Part shown: one piece after another, positions 48,086-57,399 of the stretch
Numbering within the stretch: position 1 is the first letter of the stretch
Layout of the letters: the number at the start of each line of letters is the position of its first letter
Assembly (NCBI GenBank): GCA_910577285.1
Contig: CAJTLO010000006.1
Coordinates: 67,574 to 131,573, forward strand
Origin: an uncultured Rikenellaceae bacterium
Lineage (GTDB): Bacteria > Bacteroidota > Bacteroidia > Bacteroidales > Rikenellaceae
Length of the DNA stretch: 64,000 nt
Reading direction: 5' to 3'
Translations under genes and position numbers: made by a program
Notes under the pieces: generated by a model
Seen by the model: the letters and a program-made list of their open reading frames with translations, nothing else
Databases searched by the model: none
What the model was told of the DNA's origin: nothing

Positions 48086-48967
48086 ATGCACAAGTCTGGT
48101 TTCGTCAATATCATAGGCAATCCCAATGTGGGAAAGTCGACACTTATGAATGCGCTCGTGGGCGAGCGTCTGTCCATCATCACCTCCAAGGCGCAGACCA
48201 CGCGTCACCGGATCATGGGAATCGTGAACGGCGACGATTTCCAGATCGTCTACTCCGATACGCCCGGTATCCTCAAGCCCAGTTACCGTTTGCAGGAGTC
48301 GATGATGAAGTTCGTCACCGGAGCGCTGAAGGATGCCGACATCATCCTCTACGTGACGGATACGGTGGAGCGGGGCGACGAAACCTCGCAGCGGATCGTG
48401 GACGGTATCCGTGCCAGCGGAATACCGGTCATCGTGGTGATCAACAAGATCGATCTCACTTCCCAGGAGGCTTTGGAGGCGCTTGCCGAGAAGTGGCGCT
48501 CGTGCTTGCCCGGAGCCGACGTGGTGCCCGTATCGGCACTGAACGGTTTCAATATAGGAGGACTCTTCGACCTGATTCTCGCCAAGCTGCCCGAAGGGGA
48601 ACCCTACTATCCGAAAGATACGCTCACCGACCGGACGATGCGTTTCTTCGCTTCGGAGATCATCCGTGAGAAGATATTTCTGAATTACCAGAAGGAGATC
48701 CCTTACAGTGTGGAGATAGCGATAGAGGAGTACCGCGAAGAGCCCTCCATCGACCGCATCGCGGCCACCGTCTATGTGGCCCGCGAGTCGCAGAAGGGGA
48801 TCATCATCGGTCACAAGGGCGAAATGTTGAAGCGGGTGGGGACCGCTGCCCGCGTGGAACTCGAGAAGTTCCTCGGCAAGAAAGTATTCCTGCAACTATA
48901 CGTGAAGGTGAACGACAACTGGCGGGATTCCGACCGGCAGCTTCGGCGGTTCGGTTATTCGGAGTAG
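48086..48967 (+). CDS. era: GTPase Era
   Basis: 293 residues. G1 [14 protein letters not shown] near residue 10, G3 [14 protein letters not shown]4 VINKIDL, then the KH RNA-binding domain with [15 protein letters not shown]. Era binds the 3' end of 16S rRNA in 30S maturation. Divergent from obgE across 149 bases, so two ribosome-assembly GTPases share a control region. Confidence 0.96.
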   Translation: MHKSGFVNIIGNPNVGKSTLMNALVGERLSIITSKAQTTRHRIMGIVNGDDFQIVYSDTPGILKPSYRLQESMMKFVTGALKDADIILYVTDTVERGDETSQRIVDGIRASGIPVIVVINKIDLTSQEALEALAEKWRSCLPGADVVPVSALNGFNIGGLFDLILAKLPEGEPYYPKDTLTDRTMRFFASEIIREKIFLNYQKEIPYSVEIAIEEYREEPSIDRIAATVYVARESQKGIIIGHKGEMLKRVGTAARVELEKFLGKKVFLQLYVKVNDNWRDSDRQLRRFGYSE

Positions 48968-49030
48968 GGTACCGGCCCTCGGGCGTGGCTTTCCGGGGAC
49001 GGATGTTTCCACAGAAAGGAAAGAGAAAAC

Positions 49031-49065
49031 AGATAGGGGACACGACCATGTCGTGTCCCCTATCT
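49031..49065. terminator. Hairpin between era and the converging lipoprotein gene
   Basis: Perfect 15-base arms (49031-49045 and 49051-49065). It can serve both converging transcripts. Confidence 0.7.
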
Positions 49066-49105
49066 CTATGCGGAAGGTCGAACCGTGGAGGGTCCGTCCC
49101 CGGGT

Positions 49106-49918
49106 TTAGTGTTTGGACTGACCGGTGATTTCGATGGTCGTACCTACGGTGCTGTCGGCCGTTACCGTCGCTTTGGTGATGTGGAGCATGTAGTAGGTTT
49201 CACCGTTGATTACACCCAGTACGGTGTCGTAATCCTGGCCCTTGTCGGCGCTGATACCGGTGTATGCCTTCATGTCGGTAGCCTTGTCGATGGCCGCCTT
49301 GAGGTCTTCCTTCGTGGTGATGCCGCTCCAGTCCGCTGCGGTGAGCTGTACGAGCTTCGAAGCACCGTCCTTCTGGATGGATACATTCGTTGCTGCGAGT
49401 ACGTTCTCGGGCCATTTCAGACCGAATTTGGCGAGGTCGCCCGTGGCTGCCTGTCCGCCGACGCGTTTGAACGAGAAAGCTTCCGCTGCCGAAAGCGGGG
49501 TCTTGTCGGGAGTGGGGTCTACTTTGGTCGGCGTATCGAACGATTGGCTTTTGCTACCGCCGTTGGCACCCCTTACAGTAGCCGAAAGGGTGATTTTGCT
49601 TACGCGGGTACCCTCTACTTCGGTCGGAACGGTCAGTTTGACGGTCCATTCGTAGTTCTTGCCTTTGGTGATGTCGAGATCCTTGTCGGGGATGCTGAGG
49701 GTGGTCGAACCGTAGGTGTAGGTGGCGGTCACCTCTTTCAGCGAAACGGTCTGGTCGCAGGTTACGTCGAAACGGCCGAAGAAGGTGCCGTCGGTCCGTT
49801 CTTCGAGGGTGATCTTCTCGAAAGAGGGGTAAGCGATCTCGTCCGTCAGTTTGTCGCACGAAGTGAATGCGAAGCCCGCTACCGAAAGGAGTGCGAGGAA
49901 TTTTGTGAACTTTTTCAT
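49106..49918 (-). CDS. Lipoprotein of unknown function
   Basis: 270 residues. Signal peptide MKKFTKFLALLSVAGFAFTSC with Cys21. Two beta-rich, Thr/Lys-rich halves joined near residue 135 by a Pro/Asp/Thr linker (KVDPTPDKTP). No enzyme motif. Its codon choice is milder than that of its neighbours, as in well-expressed surface proteins (impression only). Alone on its strand. Confidence 0.7.
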   Translation of the reverse strand: MKKFTKFLALLSVAGFAFTSCDKLTDEIAYPSFEKITLEERTDGTFFGRFDVTCDQTVSLKEVTATYTYGSTTLSIPDKDLDITKGKNYEWTVKLTVPTEVEGTRVSKITLSATVRGANGGSKSQSFDTPTKVDPTPDKTPLSAAEAFSFKRVGGQAATGDLAKFGLKWPENVLAATNVSIQKDGASKLVQLTAADWSGITTKEDLKAAIDKATDMKAYTGISADKGQDYDTVLGVINGETYYMLHITKATVTADSTVGTTIEITGQSKH

Positions 49919-50244
49919 GTCAATTGTCTATTTTAGTTATACTTGGTATTCCGGTTCGCAAAAATAACATATAAACTTGTTACGTGTTCGGGTTCCGCAA
50001 ATATTTTTCGCAGGAGGAAGCGGTGCGGTGCAGGCGGAAGTGCGAGTGTCGGCCGCCCTTGTCCGTGCCCCGGGCACCTCGGAACGTTCGACTACAATCA
50101 AAAACCGTGCAAAAGAAGAGGTGCCAGGAGCGGATGTTCCGGCGGGGGATTTCCCGTGCGCAGGAGTGGAAGGGGAGCGGAGGCGGCGGTCGGGCGAGCA
50201 CACGCACCGGCACGCGTGCCGGTGTGGCGGAGTACGGGCTATTG
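49919..50244. other. Gap between the lipoprotein and serine dehydratase genes
   Basis: About 325 bases on the upstream side of the lipoprotein gene. A minus-strand TATTTTTG (49966-49959) lies 40 bases before its ATG and may be its -7 box. The rest is GC-rich with no credible gene. Confidence 0.45.
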
Positions 50245-50280
50245 CAGCAGAGGCTCCCTCGGACGAGGGAGCCTCTGCTG
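50245..50280 (-). terminator. Hairpin after serine dehydratase
   Basis: Perfect 17-base arms (50245-50261 and 50264-50280), 14 bases past the stop codon on the minus strand. Confidence 0.75.
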
Positions 50281-50294
50281 TGAGGCGGGGCGTC

Positions 50295-51500
50295 TTACCG
50301 GTGGCGCGTATAGTTTTTGGCCAGACCGCCCTCGGCGGTTTCGCGGTAGAGGCTCGGCATGTCGAGGCCGGTTTCGTTCATCACCTTCACCACCTTGTCG
50401 TAGTTGACCATGTGGTTGCCGTCGGAGAGGGTCGCGTAGAGGTTGGCGTCGAGGGCCCTGGCCGCAGCCACGGCATTGCGCTCGATGCAGGGGATCTGTA
50501 CCAGTCCGCAGACGGGATCGCAGGTCAGTCCTAAAAAGTGTTCCAAAGCCATTTCGGCCGCATACTCGATTTGGGACGGGGTGCCGCCGAAGAGCTGGCA
50601 GGCCGCGGCTGCGGCCATGGCGCAAGCCACGCCTACCTCGCCCTGGCATCCCACCTCCGCGCCGGAGATGGAGGCGTTCGTCTTGGCGATGTTGCCGAAG
50701 AGTCCCGCCGTTGCAAGGGCTCGCAGGATGCGTACGGTGGGTATGTCGCGACTTTTGGCGATGTTGTAGAGTACGGCCGGAACGACGCCGCTCGAACCGC
50801 ACGTGGGGGCGGTCACCACGATTCCGCCCGCCGCGTTCTCCTCGGAGGTGGCGAGCGCATAGGCGTAGAGCTTCGACCGGCTGCTGAGCGAGTCGTTGAA
50901 ACTCTTGGCCTTGACCATGTAGGTGCTGGCCTTGCGCCGTACTTTCAGTCCGCCGGGCAGCACGCCTTCGTTGTTCAGTCCGCGTTCGATGGTTTCGCAC
51001 ATGGTGGCCCATATCGTGGCGAGAAACTCCCAGATGTCGTGCCCTTCGTAATCTTCCACATACTCCCAGAATGCTTTGCCTTCGGCCTGGCACCACCGGA
51101 GAATCTCCTCGATGGTGGTAAGGGGGTAGATGTCGGCGGGCTTCCGTTGGTGGGTATGTTCGTTGGCCAGGGCGCCGCCGCCTACGCTGAAGATGGTCCA
51201 TGCTTCCTGAACCTCTCCGCCTTTGAGGGCTTCGTAGAGCATGCCGTTGGGATGGAAGGAGAGGACCGTTTCGGGTTTCCAGATCACTTCGGTCGGTGCA
51301 ACCGGTGCGAGCACCGATAGAATGGCCGCATCGGTGAGGTGGCCTTTGCCGGTGGCTGCCAGCGAACCGTACAGCGTGACGCGGAAAGCCTCTGCATCGC
51401 GGTGGCGTGCGAGGAACTGTTCCGCCGCTTTTTTAGGACCGACGGTATGACTGCTCGACGGACCGTTGCATATTCTGAATAATTCGCGGATGGACTCCAT
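50295..51500 (-). CDS. sdaA: L-serine ammonia-lyase, iron-sulfur, single chain
   Basis: 401 residues from 51500. The N-terminal beta domain (NGPSSSHTVGPKKAAEQF) and C-terminal alpha domain are fused. Cysteines for the 4Fe-4S cluster are in VTAPTCGSSGV and LTCDPVCGLVQIPC. It deaminates serine to pyruvate and ammonia, feeding fermentation. The shorter length compared with about 455 in E. coli is common in Bacteroidetes. Confidence 0.93.
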   Translation of the reverse strand: MESIRELFRICNGPSSSHTVGPKKAAEQFLARHRDAEAFRVTLYGSLAATGKGHLTDAAILSVLAPVAPTEVIWKPETVLSFHPNGMLYEALKGGEVQEAWTIFSVGGGALANEHTHQRKPADIYPLTTIEEILRWCQAEGKAFWEYVEDYEGHDIWEFLATIWATMCETIERGLNNEGVLPGGLKVRRKASTYMVKAKSFNDSLSSRSKLYAYALATSEENAAGGIVVTAPTCGSSGVVPAVLYNIAKSRDIPTVRILRALATAGLFGNIAKTNASISGAEVGCQGEVGVACAMAAAAACQLFGGTPSQIEYAAEMALEHFLGLTCDPVCGLVQIPCIERNAVAAARALDANLYATLSDGNHMVNYDKVVKVMNETGLDMPSLYRETAEGGLAKNYTRHR

Positions 51501-51519
51501 ACAATAGGATTTTAAGTTG

Positions 51520-51527
51520 CAAAGATA
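51520..51527 (-). promoter_or_regulatory. -7 box of sdaA
   Basis: TATCTTTG on the minus strand, 19 bases before the ATG. Confidence 0.5.
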
Positions 51528-51876
51528 AATGCTTTCGTACAAGAAACCGGTACGGAGGGGTGCTTTTCCCGCCCTTTCCGCGCTGCTTTCGGAGAGGAGA
51601 AACTGCATGCGGGAGGCTCTCTTCGTCCGCCAGCCTGCGGGGTTTCTGAACGACCTTCCGCAACGTACAAAAAACAGGCCGGCCGTTCAAAACGGCCGGC
51701 CTGTGGAAGGCGGCTGCGATTGCATGCCCGATGTCATGCGTCGCTTCTCATGGTTTGTAGTCCCCCGACGGGGTGGGATGGGTGCCGACAACCGGAAAAT
51801 TATCGCCGTACATCGAATCGGGGGGCATTATAGTTTGATTTCATTTTAAAACGATCCCCTTTCGCTTCCTGAAAAC
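51528..51876. other. Gene-free region with an extra minus-strand terminator
   Basis: A second hairpin lies inside, at 51674-51704. Between it and the tRNA terminator are about 170 bases without a protein frame. See the finding on a possible small RNA. Confidence 0.5.
51667..51704 (-). terminator. Intrinsic terminator without an obvious gene
   Basis: Perfect 14-base arms (51704-51691 and 51687-51674) followed on the minus strand by a T-run. The nearest minus-strand gene upstream is the tRNA, which already has its own hairpin. Confidence 0.75.
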
Positions 51877-51909
51877 AAGCAAGGACACTGAATTTCAGTG
51901 TCCTTGCTT
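51877..51909 (-). terminator. Terminator of the tRNA gene
   Basis: Perfect 16-base arms (51909-51894 and 51892-51877) and a T-containing tail (GTTTTC), 10 bases past the tRNA. Confidence 0.8.
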
Positions 51910-51918
51910 AAATTATTG

Positions 51919-51990
51919 TAGTCCCACCAGGAATCGAACCTGGATTTACAGTTTAGGAAACTGTCGTTCTATCCGTTGAACTATGGAACC
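51919..51990 (-). tRNA. tRNA-Arg (anticodon CCT)
   Basis: 72-nt cloverleaf read from 51990 to 51919: a 7-base acceptor stem with G-U at the first pair, D-arm GTTC/GAAC, anticodon stem ACAGT/ACTGT with loop TTCCTAA (anticodon CCT), and T-arm CCAGG-TTCGATT-CCTGG. CCA is not encoded. It reads AGG. Confidence 0.93.
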
Positions 51991-52053
51991 GTTGCCGACC
52001 GTTCTGCGAACGGCACTGCAAATATAGCGTTTTTTAATTATCCGCAAAAAATC

Positions 52054-53064
52054 TTATTTGGAGAAATCGCCGCCGTCGTAGGCCCATTTGAGGTAGATCG
52101 ATCCCCATGTGAAGCCTCCGCCGAACGAAGCGAGAATGAGGTTGTCGCCTTTGGCCAGCCGGCTTTCGTAGTCCCACAGGCAAAGCGGGATGGTCGCTGC
52201 GGTCGTATTTCCGTACTTCTCGATGATGAGCATGCACTTCTCCTTCGGCAGGCCGATCCGTTTGGCTACGGCATCGATGATGCGGAGGTTGGCCTGGTGC
52301 GGTACGAGGTAGCGAATGTCTTTCGCCATGAGGTTGTTGCGCCTCATGATCTCTACCGTCACATCGGACATGTTGGTGACTGCGGCCTTGAATACGCTCT
52401 GACCGTCCTGGTGGGCGTAATGCCAACGGTTGCGCACCGTTTCTTCCGTGGCGGGAAAGGCCGAGCCGCCCGCTTTCATGTAGAGATGCTTGCCGCCGTT
52501 TCCGTCGCTGCGGGTGATGGAGTCGAGCAGTCCGTACCCGTCGGTATTGGGTTCGAGGAGTACCGCCGCGGCGCCGTCGCCGAAGAGGGGTAGGGTGGCG
52601 CGGTCGGTGGGGTCGATGATCGATGACATTTTGTCGGCACCGACCACGATGATCTTTTTATTGCGTCCGCTTTCGATGTACTGGGTGGCCGTGACCAGCG
52701 CGAAGATGAATCCGCTGCATGCCGCGAGTATATCGAATCCGAAGGCGTTCTTCAGTCCGCATTTGGCCGCCGTGAGGTTGGCGGTCGACGGGAAGAACAT
52801 GTCGGGGGTGACCGTAGCGCAGATGATCATGTCTACGTCGAGCGGATCGGTATTGGTCTTTTCCAGCAGGTCGTTCACCGCTTTTTCGGCCATGTAGGAG
52901 GTGCCGAGGCCTTCGCCCTTCAGGATTCGCCTGGTCTTGATACCGACCCTGGTCATGATCCATTCGTCGGAGGTATCTACCATCTTGCTCAGCTCGAAGT
53001 TGTCGAGCACGTATTCGGGCAGGTAAGCTCCCACGCCTGTTATTGCAGCAGTAATTTTCTTCAT
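52054..53064 (-). CDS. fabH: Beta-ketoacyl-ACP synthase III
   Basis: 336 residues. Thiolase-fold active site Cys116 ([11 protein letters not shown]), His in [11 protein letters not shown] and Asn in [10 protein letters not shown]. It starts fatty-acid synthesis by joining acyl-CoA to malonyl-ACP; in Bacteroidetes branched primers are common. Its start overlaps the plsX stop by one base, and it is the last gene of the leftward yceD-rpmF-plsX-fabH operon. Confidence 0.95.
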   Translation of the reverse strand: MKKITAAITGVGAYLPEYVLDNFELSKMVDTSDEWIMTRVGIKTRRILKGEGLGTSYMAEKAVNDLLEKTNTDPLDVDMIICATVTPDMFFPSTANLTAAKCGLKNAFGFDILAACSGFIFALVTATQYIESGRNKKIIVVGADKMSSIIDPTDRATLPLFGDGAAAVLLEPNTDGYGLLDSITRSDGNGGKHLYMKAGGSAFPATEETVRNRWHYAHQDGQSVFKAAVTNMSDVTVEIMRRNNLMAKDIRYLVPHQANLRIIDAVAKRIGLPKEKCMLIIEKYGNTTAATIPLCLWDYESRLAKGDNLILASFGGGFTWGSIYLKWAYDGGDFSK

Positions 53065-54014
53065 CAGAAATTACGAAATGTGTCCTGTAATTTGTTTACA
53101 AGTCCGCTCTTGACCGTTTTCTCGGTCTGGCGGATCATGTTCTGCACGGCCAGTGCCGACGAGCGGCCGTGGCCTATCAGAACAACCGCATTGATACCCA
53201 ATACCGCGGTACCGCCGACGAACTCGTAGTTGAGTCTGTCGATGTATTCGTCGTCGATGCCGCGCATGCGGGCCAATTCATAGAAGCCTTCGGTCTGCTT
53301 CAGGATCGTGTTGCCCACGAAACCGTCGCAAACGACCACGTCGGCCTTGCGACCGGTGAAGATCTCGTTGGCTTCGATGTTGCCTACGAAATTGTAGCCG
53401 TCGTTGTCGGACATCAGTTCGTGGGCCGCCTTGGTCGCGAGGTTGCCCTTTTCGCTCTCCTCGCCGATGTTGAGCAGCGCCACACGCGGGGCGGTTTTTC
53501 CCAGTACGGTTTCGGTGTACGCACTGCCGATCAGCCCGTACTGGTCGAGAACGTCGGGTTTGCAGTCTACGTTCAGTCCCACGTCCAGCAGCAGGAAGTT
53601 GCCGCCGTCGAGCGTGGAAACGAGGGCCGATATGGCCGGTCGGATGACTCCGCGGATCGTTTCGGCGGAGTACATCGCTCCCACCAGCATGGCACCCGTG
53701 GCGCCCGCGCTGGCGAAACCGTCTATCTTGCCCTCTTTCAGGTATCTGTAACCCACCCGGATGCTTGAATCGGCTTTCTGGTTGTAGGCCCTGGCGGGGT
53801 GGTCGTCCATGGTGATGATCTCGGTCGTATGGACGATGTCGACGCAATCGGAGGGAGCATCGTGCTCCTCCAACAGCTTTCGGATCGCGCCCTCGTCGCC
53901 GAACAGCACCAACCTGCTCCCGCTGTCGATATGCCGGAGGGCCATCAATGCGCCTTCCACGACTACGCGCGGCGCATGATCGCCTCCCATCGCATCAATA
54001 CCGATCCTCAACAT
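53064..54014 (-). CDS. plsX: Phosphate acyltransferase PlsX
   Basis: 316 residues with the start [19 protein letters not shown] and the later [13 protein letters not shown] motif. It makes acyl-phosphate from acyl-ACP for phospholipid synthesis with PlsY. Overlaps fabH by one base; 33 bases behind rpmF. Order as in many bacteria. Confidence 0.96.
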   Translation of the reverse strand: MLRIGIDAMGGDHAPRVVVEGALMALRHIDSGSRLVLFGDEGAIRKLLEEHDAPSDCVDIVHTTEIITMDDHPARAYNQKADSSIRVGYRYLKEGKIDGFASAGATGAMLVGAMYSAETIRGVIRPAISALVSTLDGGNFLLLDVGLNVDCKPDVLDQYGLIGSAYTETVLGKTAPRVALLNIGEESEKGNLATKAAHELMSDNDGYNFVGNIEANEIFTGRKADVVVCDGFVGNTILKQTEGFYELARMRGIDDEYIDRLNYEFVGGTAVLGINAVVLIGHGRSSALAVQNMIRQTEKTVKSGLVNKLQDTFRNF

Positions 54015-54047
54015 GGGAATGATGTCGAACAGACGTTCCGAAACGGA

Positions 54048-54230
54048 TTATTCCGCCTTCTTCTCGATTGCGAGTTTTCCGCGGTAGAAGCCGCATTCGG
54101 GGCAAACCCTGTGGTACTGTACCGCTGCACCGCAGTTGGAGCATACCGCAACCGTCGGGGTCGCTGCCGTGTAATGAGTCCTTCTCTTATCGCGTCGTGT
54201 CGAGGAAACTTTGTGTTTAGGATGTGCCAT
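54048..54230 (-). CDS. rpmF: 50S ribosomal protein L32
   Basis: 60 residues. The start MAHPKHKVSSTRRDKRR is typical; Cys30, Cys33, Cys43 and Cys46 form a complete zinc ribbon, so this is the zinc-containing form. Lies between yceD and plsX. Confidence 0.97.
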   Translation of the reverse strand: MAHPKHKVSSTRRDKRRTHYTAATPTVAVCSNCGAAVQYHRVCPECGFYRGKLAIEKKAE

Positions 54231-54254
54231 GGTTGTAATTTGCTATTTGGTTAT

Positions 54255-54830
54255 TTACTTGTTCTTCTTTTCGAGCTCGCTTTTGAGCTGTCGGAGTTTG
54301 TCGCCCTCTTCGGTGGCGGTCAGGCTGTGCTGTTCCGCCTCGAGCGCTTCGAACTCCTCCGGAGTGATGATCCGGAACCGGGCGAGCATCTCTTTGTCGC
54401 AGAGCGGTTCGTCGTTGGCATCGGTGCCGTGTACCCTGCGGTAGGGAAGATTCAGCACGATGCTTTCATATATATATTGTGCGAGCGCTACCGTCTCTTC
54501 CGCCGGATTGATCCACAGGACCTCGCCGTCGTAATCGTCCACCTCGGCGGAGAACTTGACCGTCAGGTCGCCTTCGTAGTCCACCGGCAGCCGGAGTTCA
54601 CCCAGGCAACGGTCGCACTCTACGGCGACTTCGCCCCGGATAAGGACATGAAGCAGGAGCATCGTGGCGGATTTTTCCAGTTCTACCGTCGCAGTGAGTC
54701 GGCCTCCCTGGATACCCGATTCCCCGAATTCGGCGAAGAAACGGTCGTCTATCTCGAAGTCGAGCGTGTGACGGCCATTGGAAAGCCCTTTCCAGGGGAT
54801 GTTGTATGCGTCGAGTAGCTTCATTTCCAT
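54255..54830 (-). CDS. yceD: DUF177/YceD-family protein
   Basis: 191 residues (Met at 54824 is an alternative start). The CDRCLGELRLPVDYEG segment near residue 72 is the family mark. YceD is genetically linked to rpmF and implicated in 23S rRNA accumulation in some bacteria. First gene of the operon, with an ideal promoter. The C-terminal third is charged and helical. Confidence 0.88.
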   Translation of the reverse strand: MEMKLLDAYNIPWKGLSNGRHTLDFEIDDRFFAEFGESGIQGGRLTATVELEKSATMLLLHVLIRGEVAVECDRCLGELRLPVDYEGDLTVKFSAEVDDYDGEVLWINPAEETVALAQYIYESIVLNLPYRRVHGTDANDEPLCDKEMLARFRIITPEEFEALEAEQHSLTATEEGDKLRQLKSELEKKNK

Positions 54831-54840
54831 TATCAGCCCG

Positions 54841-54871
54841 CAAATTTATACAAATTTAATTGAAATGCAAA
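54841..54871 (-). promoter_or_regulatory. Promoter of the yceD-rpmF-plsX-fabH operon
   Basis: On the minus strand TTTG (54871-54868), 19 bases, TAAATTTG (54848-54841). A second TAAATTTG at 54858-54851 lies between the two boxes. The -7 box is only 10 bases before the ATG. Confidence 0.7.
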
Positions 54872-55075
54872 GTATCCTCCGATTCTTTGCGGCGAGATGT
54901 TTTCTGCCGCGGGGATGGAGCGTGGTATTGCGTGCGGCAGGTTTCCCGTCTCGCGCCGTCGTATCCGTTCGGGCGTTTCGCCGGCCGCCGGTGGGCTTGC
55001 AGGGGCGGGGCGTCGGAAGGAGTGCCTCGCGGAGCGGGTTTCGTCCGACCGCGGCCTTTGTCGGCCCCACGACTT

Positions 55076-56074
55076 TCATCCGGTCACGGCGTTTCCGGCC
55101 CGCAGGGTGAGGTCGGCCAGTGCGCAGGCCAGGGCCGCTTCCGCCACCACTGCGCCGCGCAGGGCGATGCAGGCGTCGTGGCGGCCGGCAATGGTCAGCG
55201 GTGCGGGGCGGTCTCTCTCGAAATCGAAAGTTTCCTGAGGGAGGGCGATGCTCGGCGCCGGTTTGAAGGCCACCCGCAGGACGATCTCGTTGCCGTTGGC
55301 GATCCCTCCGTTCAGGCCGCCGTCGTTGTTGGTGGCCGTTGTTCCGCGGCGGTCGATGATCGGGTCGTTGTTGCGGCTGCCCCGGCTGCGTGCGGCGCCG
55401 AAGCCGGCTCCGAATTCCACCCCCTTCACTCCCGGGATGGAGAAGAGCAGGTGGGCGGCGAGACTTTCCACCGAATCGAAGAAGGGTTCGCCCGTACCTG
55501 CGGCGACGCCTTGCGCCCGGACTTCCACGACTCCTCCGGCCGAATCGCCCGCCGTGCGGAGTTCGGTCAGCAGCGCGTCGAACCGCGCAGGATCTTGGAT
55601 GCCGCCGATTTCGGTGATGGTCGTGGAGAACAGCACCCCGGGCAGGAGCTTTTTGGCCGCCGTTGCGGCGGCCACGAGGGCGACGGTCATTCGGCCGGAG
55701 AACATGCCTCCGCCGCCGGGATGGTTGAATCCTCCGTATTTCCGGGCGGCTGCGAGGTCGGCGTGCGAGGGGCGCGGATGGCGTGCGAGGGGTGCGTAGT
55801 CTTGCGGTTTGGTGGTGGTGTTCCGGAAGAGGAGGGTAAGCGGTGTACCGTCCGTGTGGCCGTTGTAAAGTCCCGAAACGATCTCCGGTCGGTCCGGTTC
55901 CCGGCGCGGAGTCGTACCGGCCGATGCGTCGCTGCGCCGGCGTGCGAGGTCGGCGTCGAAGTCCTGTTCGCAGAGGGGGATGCCGGCGGGCATGCCGTCG
56001 ACCGTGACGCCTACGACCGGGCCGTGCGACTCGCCGAAAACGGTGATTCTGAAACTGTGTCCGAAACTGTTCAT
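55076..56074 (-). CDS. aroC: Chorismate synthase
   Basis: 332 residues from 56074 (MNSFGHSFRITVFGESHG). Of the shorter type: the usual SARET-containing loop is replaced by GGGGMFSGRMTVAL, as in other Bacteroidetes. Late motif IDRRGTTATNNDGGLNGG. FMN-dependent conversion of EPSP to chorismate. Starts inside the aroA stop (ATGA, 4-base overlap), so translation is coupled. Confidence 0.93.
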   Translation of the reverse strand: MNSFGHSFRITVFGESHGPVVGVTVDGMPAGIPLCEQDFDADLARRRSDASAGTTPRREPDRPEIVSGLYNGHTDGTPLTLLFRNTTTKPQDYAPLARHPRPSHADLAAARKYGGFNHPGGGGMFSGRMTVALVAAATAAKKLLPGVLFSTTITEIGGIQDPARFDALLTELRTAGDSAGGVVEVRAQGVAAGTGEPFFDSVESLAAHLLFSIPGVKGVEFGAGFGAARSRGSRNNDPIIDRRGTTATNNDGGLNGGIANGNEIVLRVAFKPAPSIALPQETFDFERDRPAPLTIAGRHDACIALRGAVVAEAALACALADLTLRAGNAVTG

Positions 56075-57318
56075 GCTTCTTTCCGGGTGATGGATTCGAG
56101 GTCCTCCCAGAAACGCGGGTAGGACTTGTTGACCGCCTGTGCGCGGGTGATGGTGACCGGCCCCGTCGCGGCGAGGGCGGCCACGGCGGCGGCCATGGCG
56201 ATGCGGTGGTCGTTGCAACTGTCTACCGTGCCGCCGGAGAGCCCTCCTCCGTGCACCGTCATGATGTCGTCCTGCATTTCGACCTTCATGCCGAGCCGGG
56301 TGTATTCCGAGAGGATGGCTTCGGCGCGGTTGCTCTCTTTATACATCAGTCGGTGTACGCCTTTGATGCGGGTGGTGCCGTTGCAGTTGGCGCCCAAGAC
56401 TGCCAGAATGGGGAAGAGGTCGGGACGTTGCGTGGCATCGAATTCGAAGCCCGAGAGCTCTCTTTTGCGTACCGTTATCTCGTCGGGGGTGGTGATGATG
56501 ACCGCTCCCGCTTTGGTGAGTGCCTGGATGATGGCCAGGTCGGCCTGCAGGGAGAGGGTATTCATCCGTTTGGCGGTGACTTCGCCCGCGATGGCTCCCG
56601 CCACGAGCATGAAGGCCGCACAACTCCAGTCGCCCTCGATGTGCAGGCGGGCGGGATGGTAGTGTTGGCCGCCGGGAATGAAGAATTCGCGGAAACCGTT
56701 GTGTTCCATCCGTATCTTGAATTTGGACGCCAGGTCGACGGTCACCGCCAGGTAGGGCAGGCTGTTGGGTTGTTCGACATGCAGCACCGTGTCGCCTTCG
56801 GCCAGGGGGAGCGACATGAGCAGTCCGGTGAGGAACTGCGAGCTGACGTGGGCTTCGACATCGGTTTCGCCTCCCTTGAGCGGTCCCCGCACGGTAATGG
56901 GCAGGAAGCCGTCGGAGAGGACCTCCGCGCCGAGGTTCCGCAGCGGTTCGATCATCATGTCGATGGGTCTGCGGAGCATGGTGCCGCTGCCCGTCACGGT
57001 CATGCGCCGCTCGCAGAGCGCGGCGATGGGGGTGAACAGCCGGGTGGCGAGCCCCGATTCGCCCGTGTTGACGGTGTCGGTGACGGGGGCCAGACCGCCC
57101 CGGATGACATACTGCGCGGGGCCTGTCTGGCGGACCGAGGCGCCCAGGCCGGTGATGACGTCCATGGCGTAGCGCGTGTCGTCGCACAGCTCGATGTTGC
57201 TGAGCGTGGTTTCACCTTCGCACAGGAGCGCTGCGGCGAGCGCGCGCTGGGCGTAGCTTTTGGAGCAGGGAGGCCTCACCTCGCCCGAAACCTGCGACGG
57301 ATGGATTGTTTTCTCCAT
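56071..57318 (-). CDS. aroA: 3-phosphoshikimate 1-carboxyvinyltransferase (EPSP synthase)
   Basis: 415 residues. PEP/shikimate-phosphate loop motifs CSKSYAQRALAAALL near residue 18 (Lys-Ser-Tyr in place of the commoner KSxSNR), NTGESGLATRLFTP, and late DATQRPDLFPILAVL and NDHRIAMAAAVAAL. The step before AroC; the two genes overlap by 4 bases. Sequence is divergent from E. coli AroA, as in related Bacteroidetes. Confidence 0.93.
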   Translation of the reverse strand: MEKTIHPSQVSGEVRPPCSKSYAQRALAAALLCEGETTLSNIELCDDTRYAMDVITGLGASVRQTGPAQYVIRGGLAPVTDTVNTGESGLATRLFTPIAALCERRMTVTGSGTMLRRPIDMMIEPLRNLGAEVLSDGFLPITVRGPLKGGETDVEAHVSSQFLTGLLMSLPLAEGDTVLHVEQPNSLPYLAVTVDLASKFKIRMEHNGFREFFIPGGQHYHPARLHIEGDWSCAAFMLVAGAIAGEVTAKRMNTLSLQADLAIIQALTKAGAVIITTPDEITVRKRELSGFEFDATQRPDLFPILAVLGANCNGTTRIKGVHRLMYKESNRAEAILSEYTRLGMKVEMQDDIMTVHGGGLSGGTVDSCNDHRIAMAAAVAALAATGPVTITRAQAVNKSYPRFWEDLESITRKEA

Positions 57319-57399
57319 GTGGTATTTTCAGACAAGCGGCGGCTTTGCGGGCCGCCGGATAGGTTGATGGGTATCGAGAGTCGTGGTCGCCGTGTCGCT

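Noticed and set aside
51919-51990. tRNA-Arg as an integration site
   Set aside because: No integrase, repeated tRNA end or foreign-looking genes on either side.
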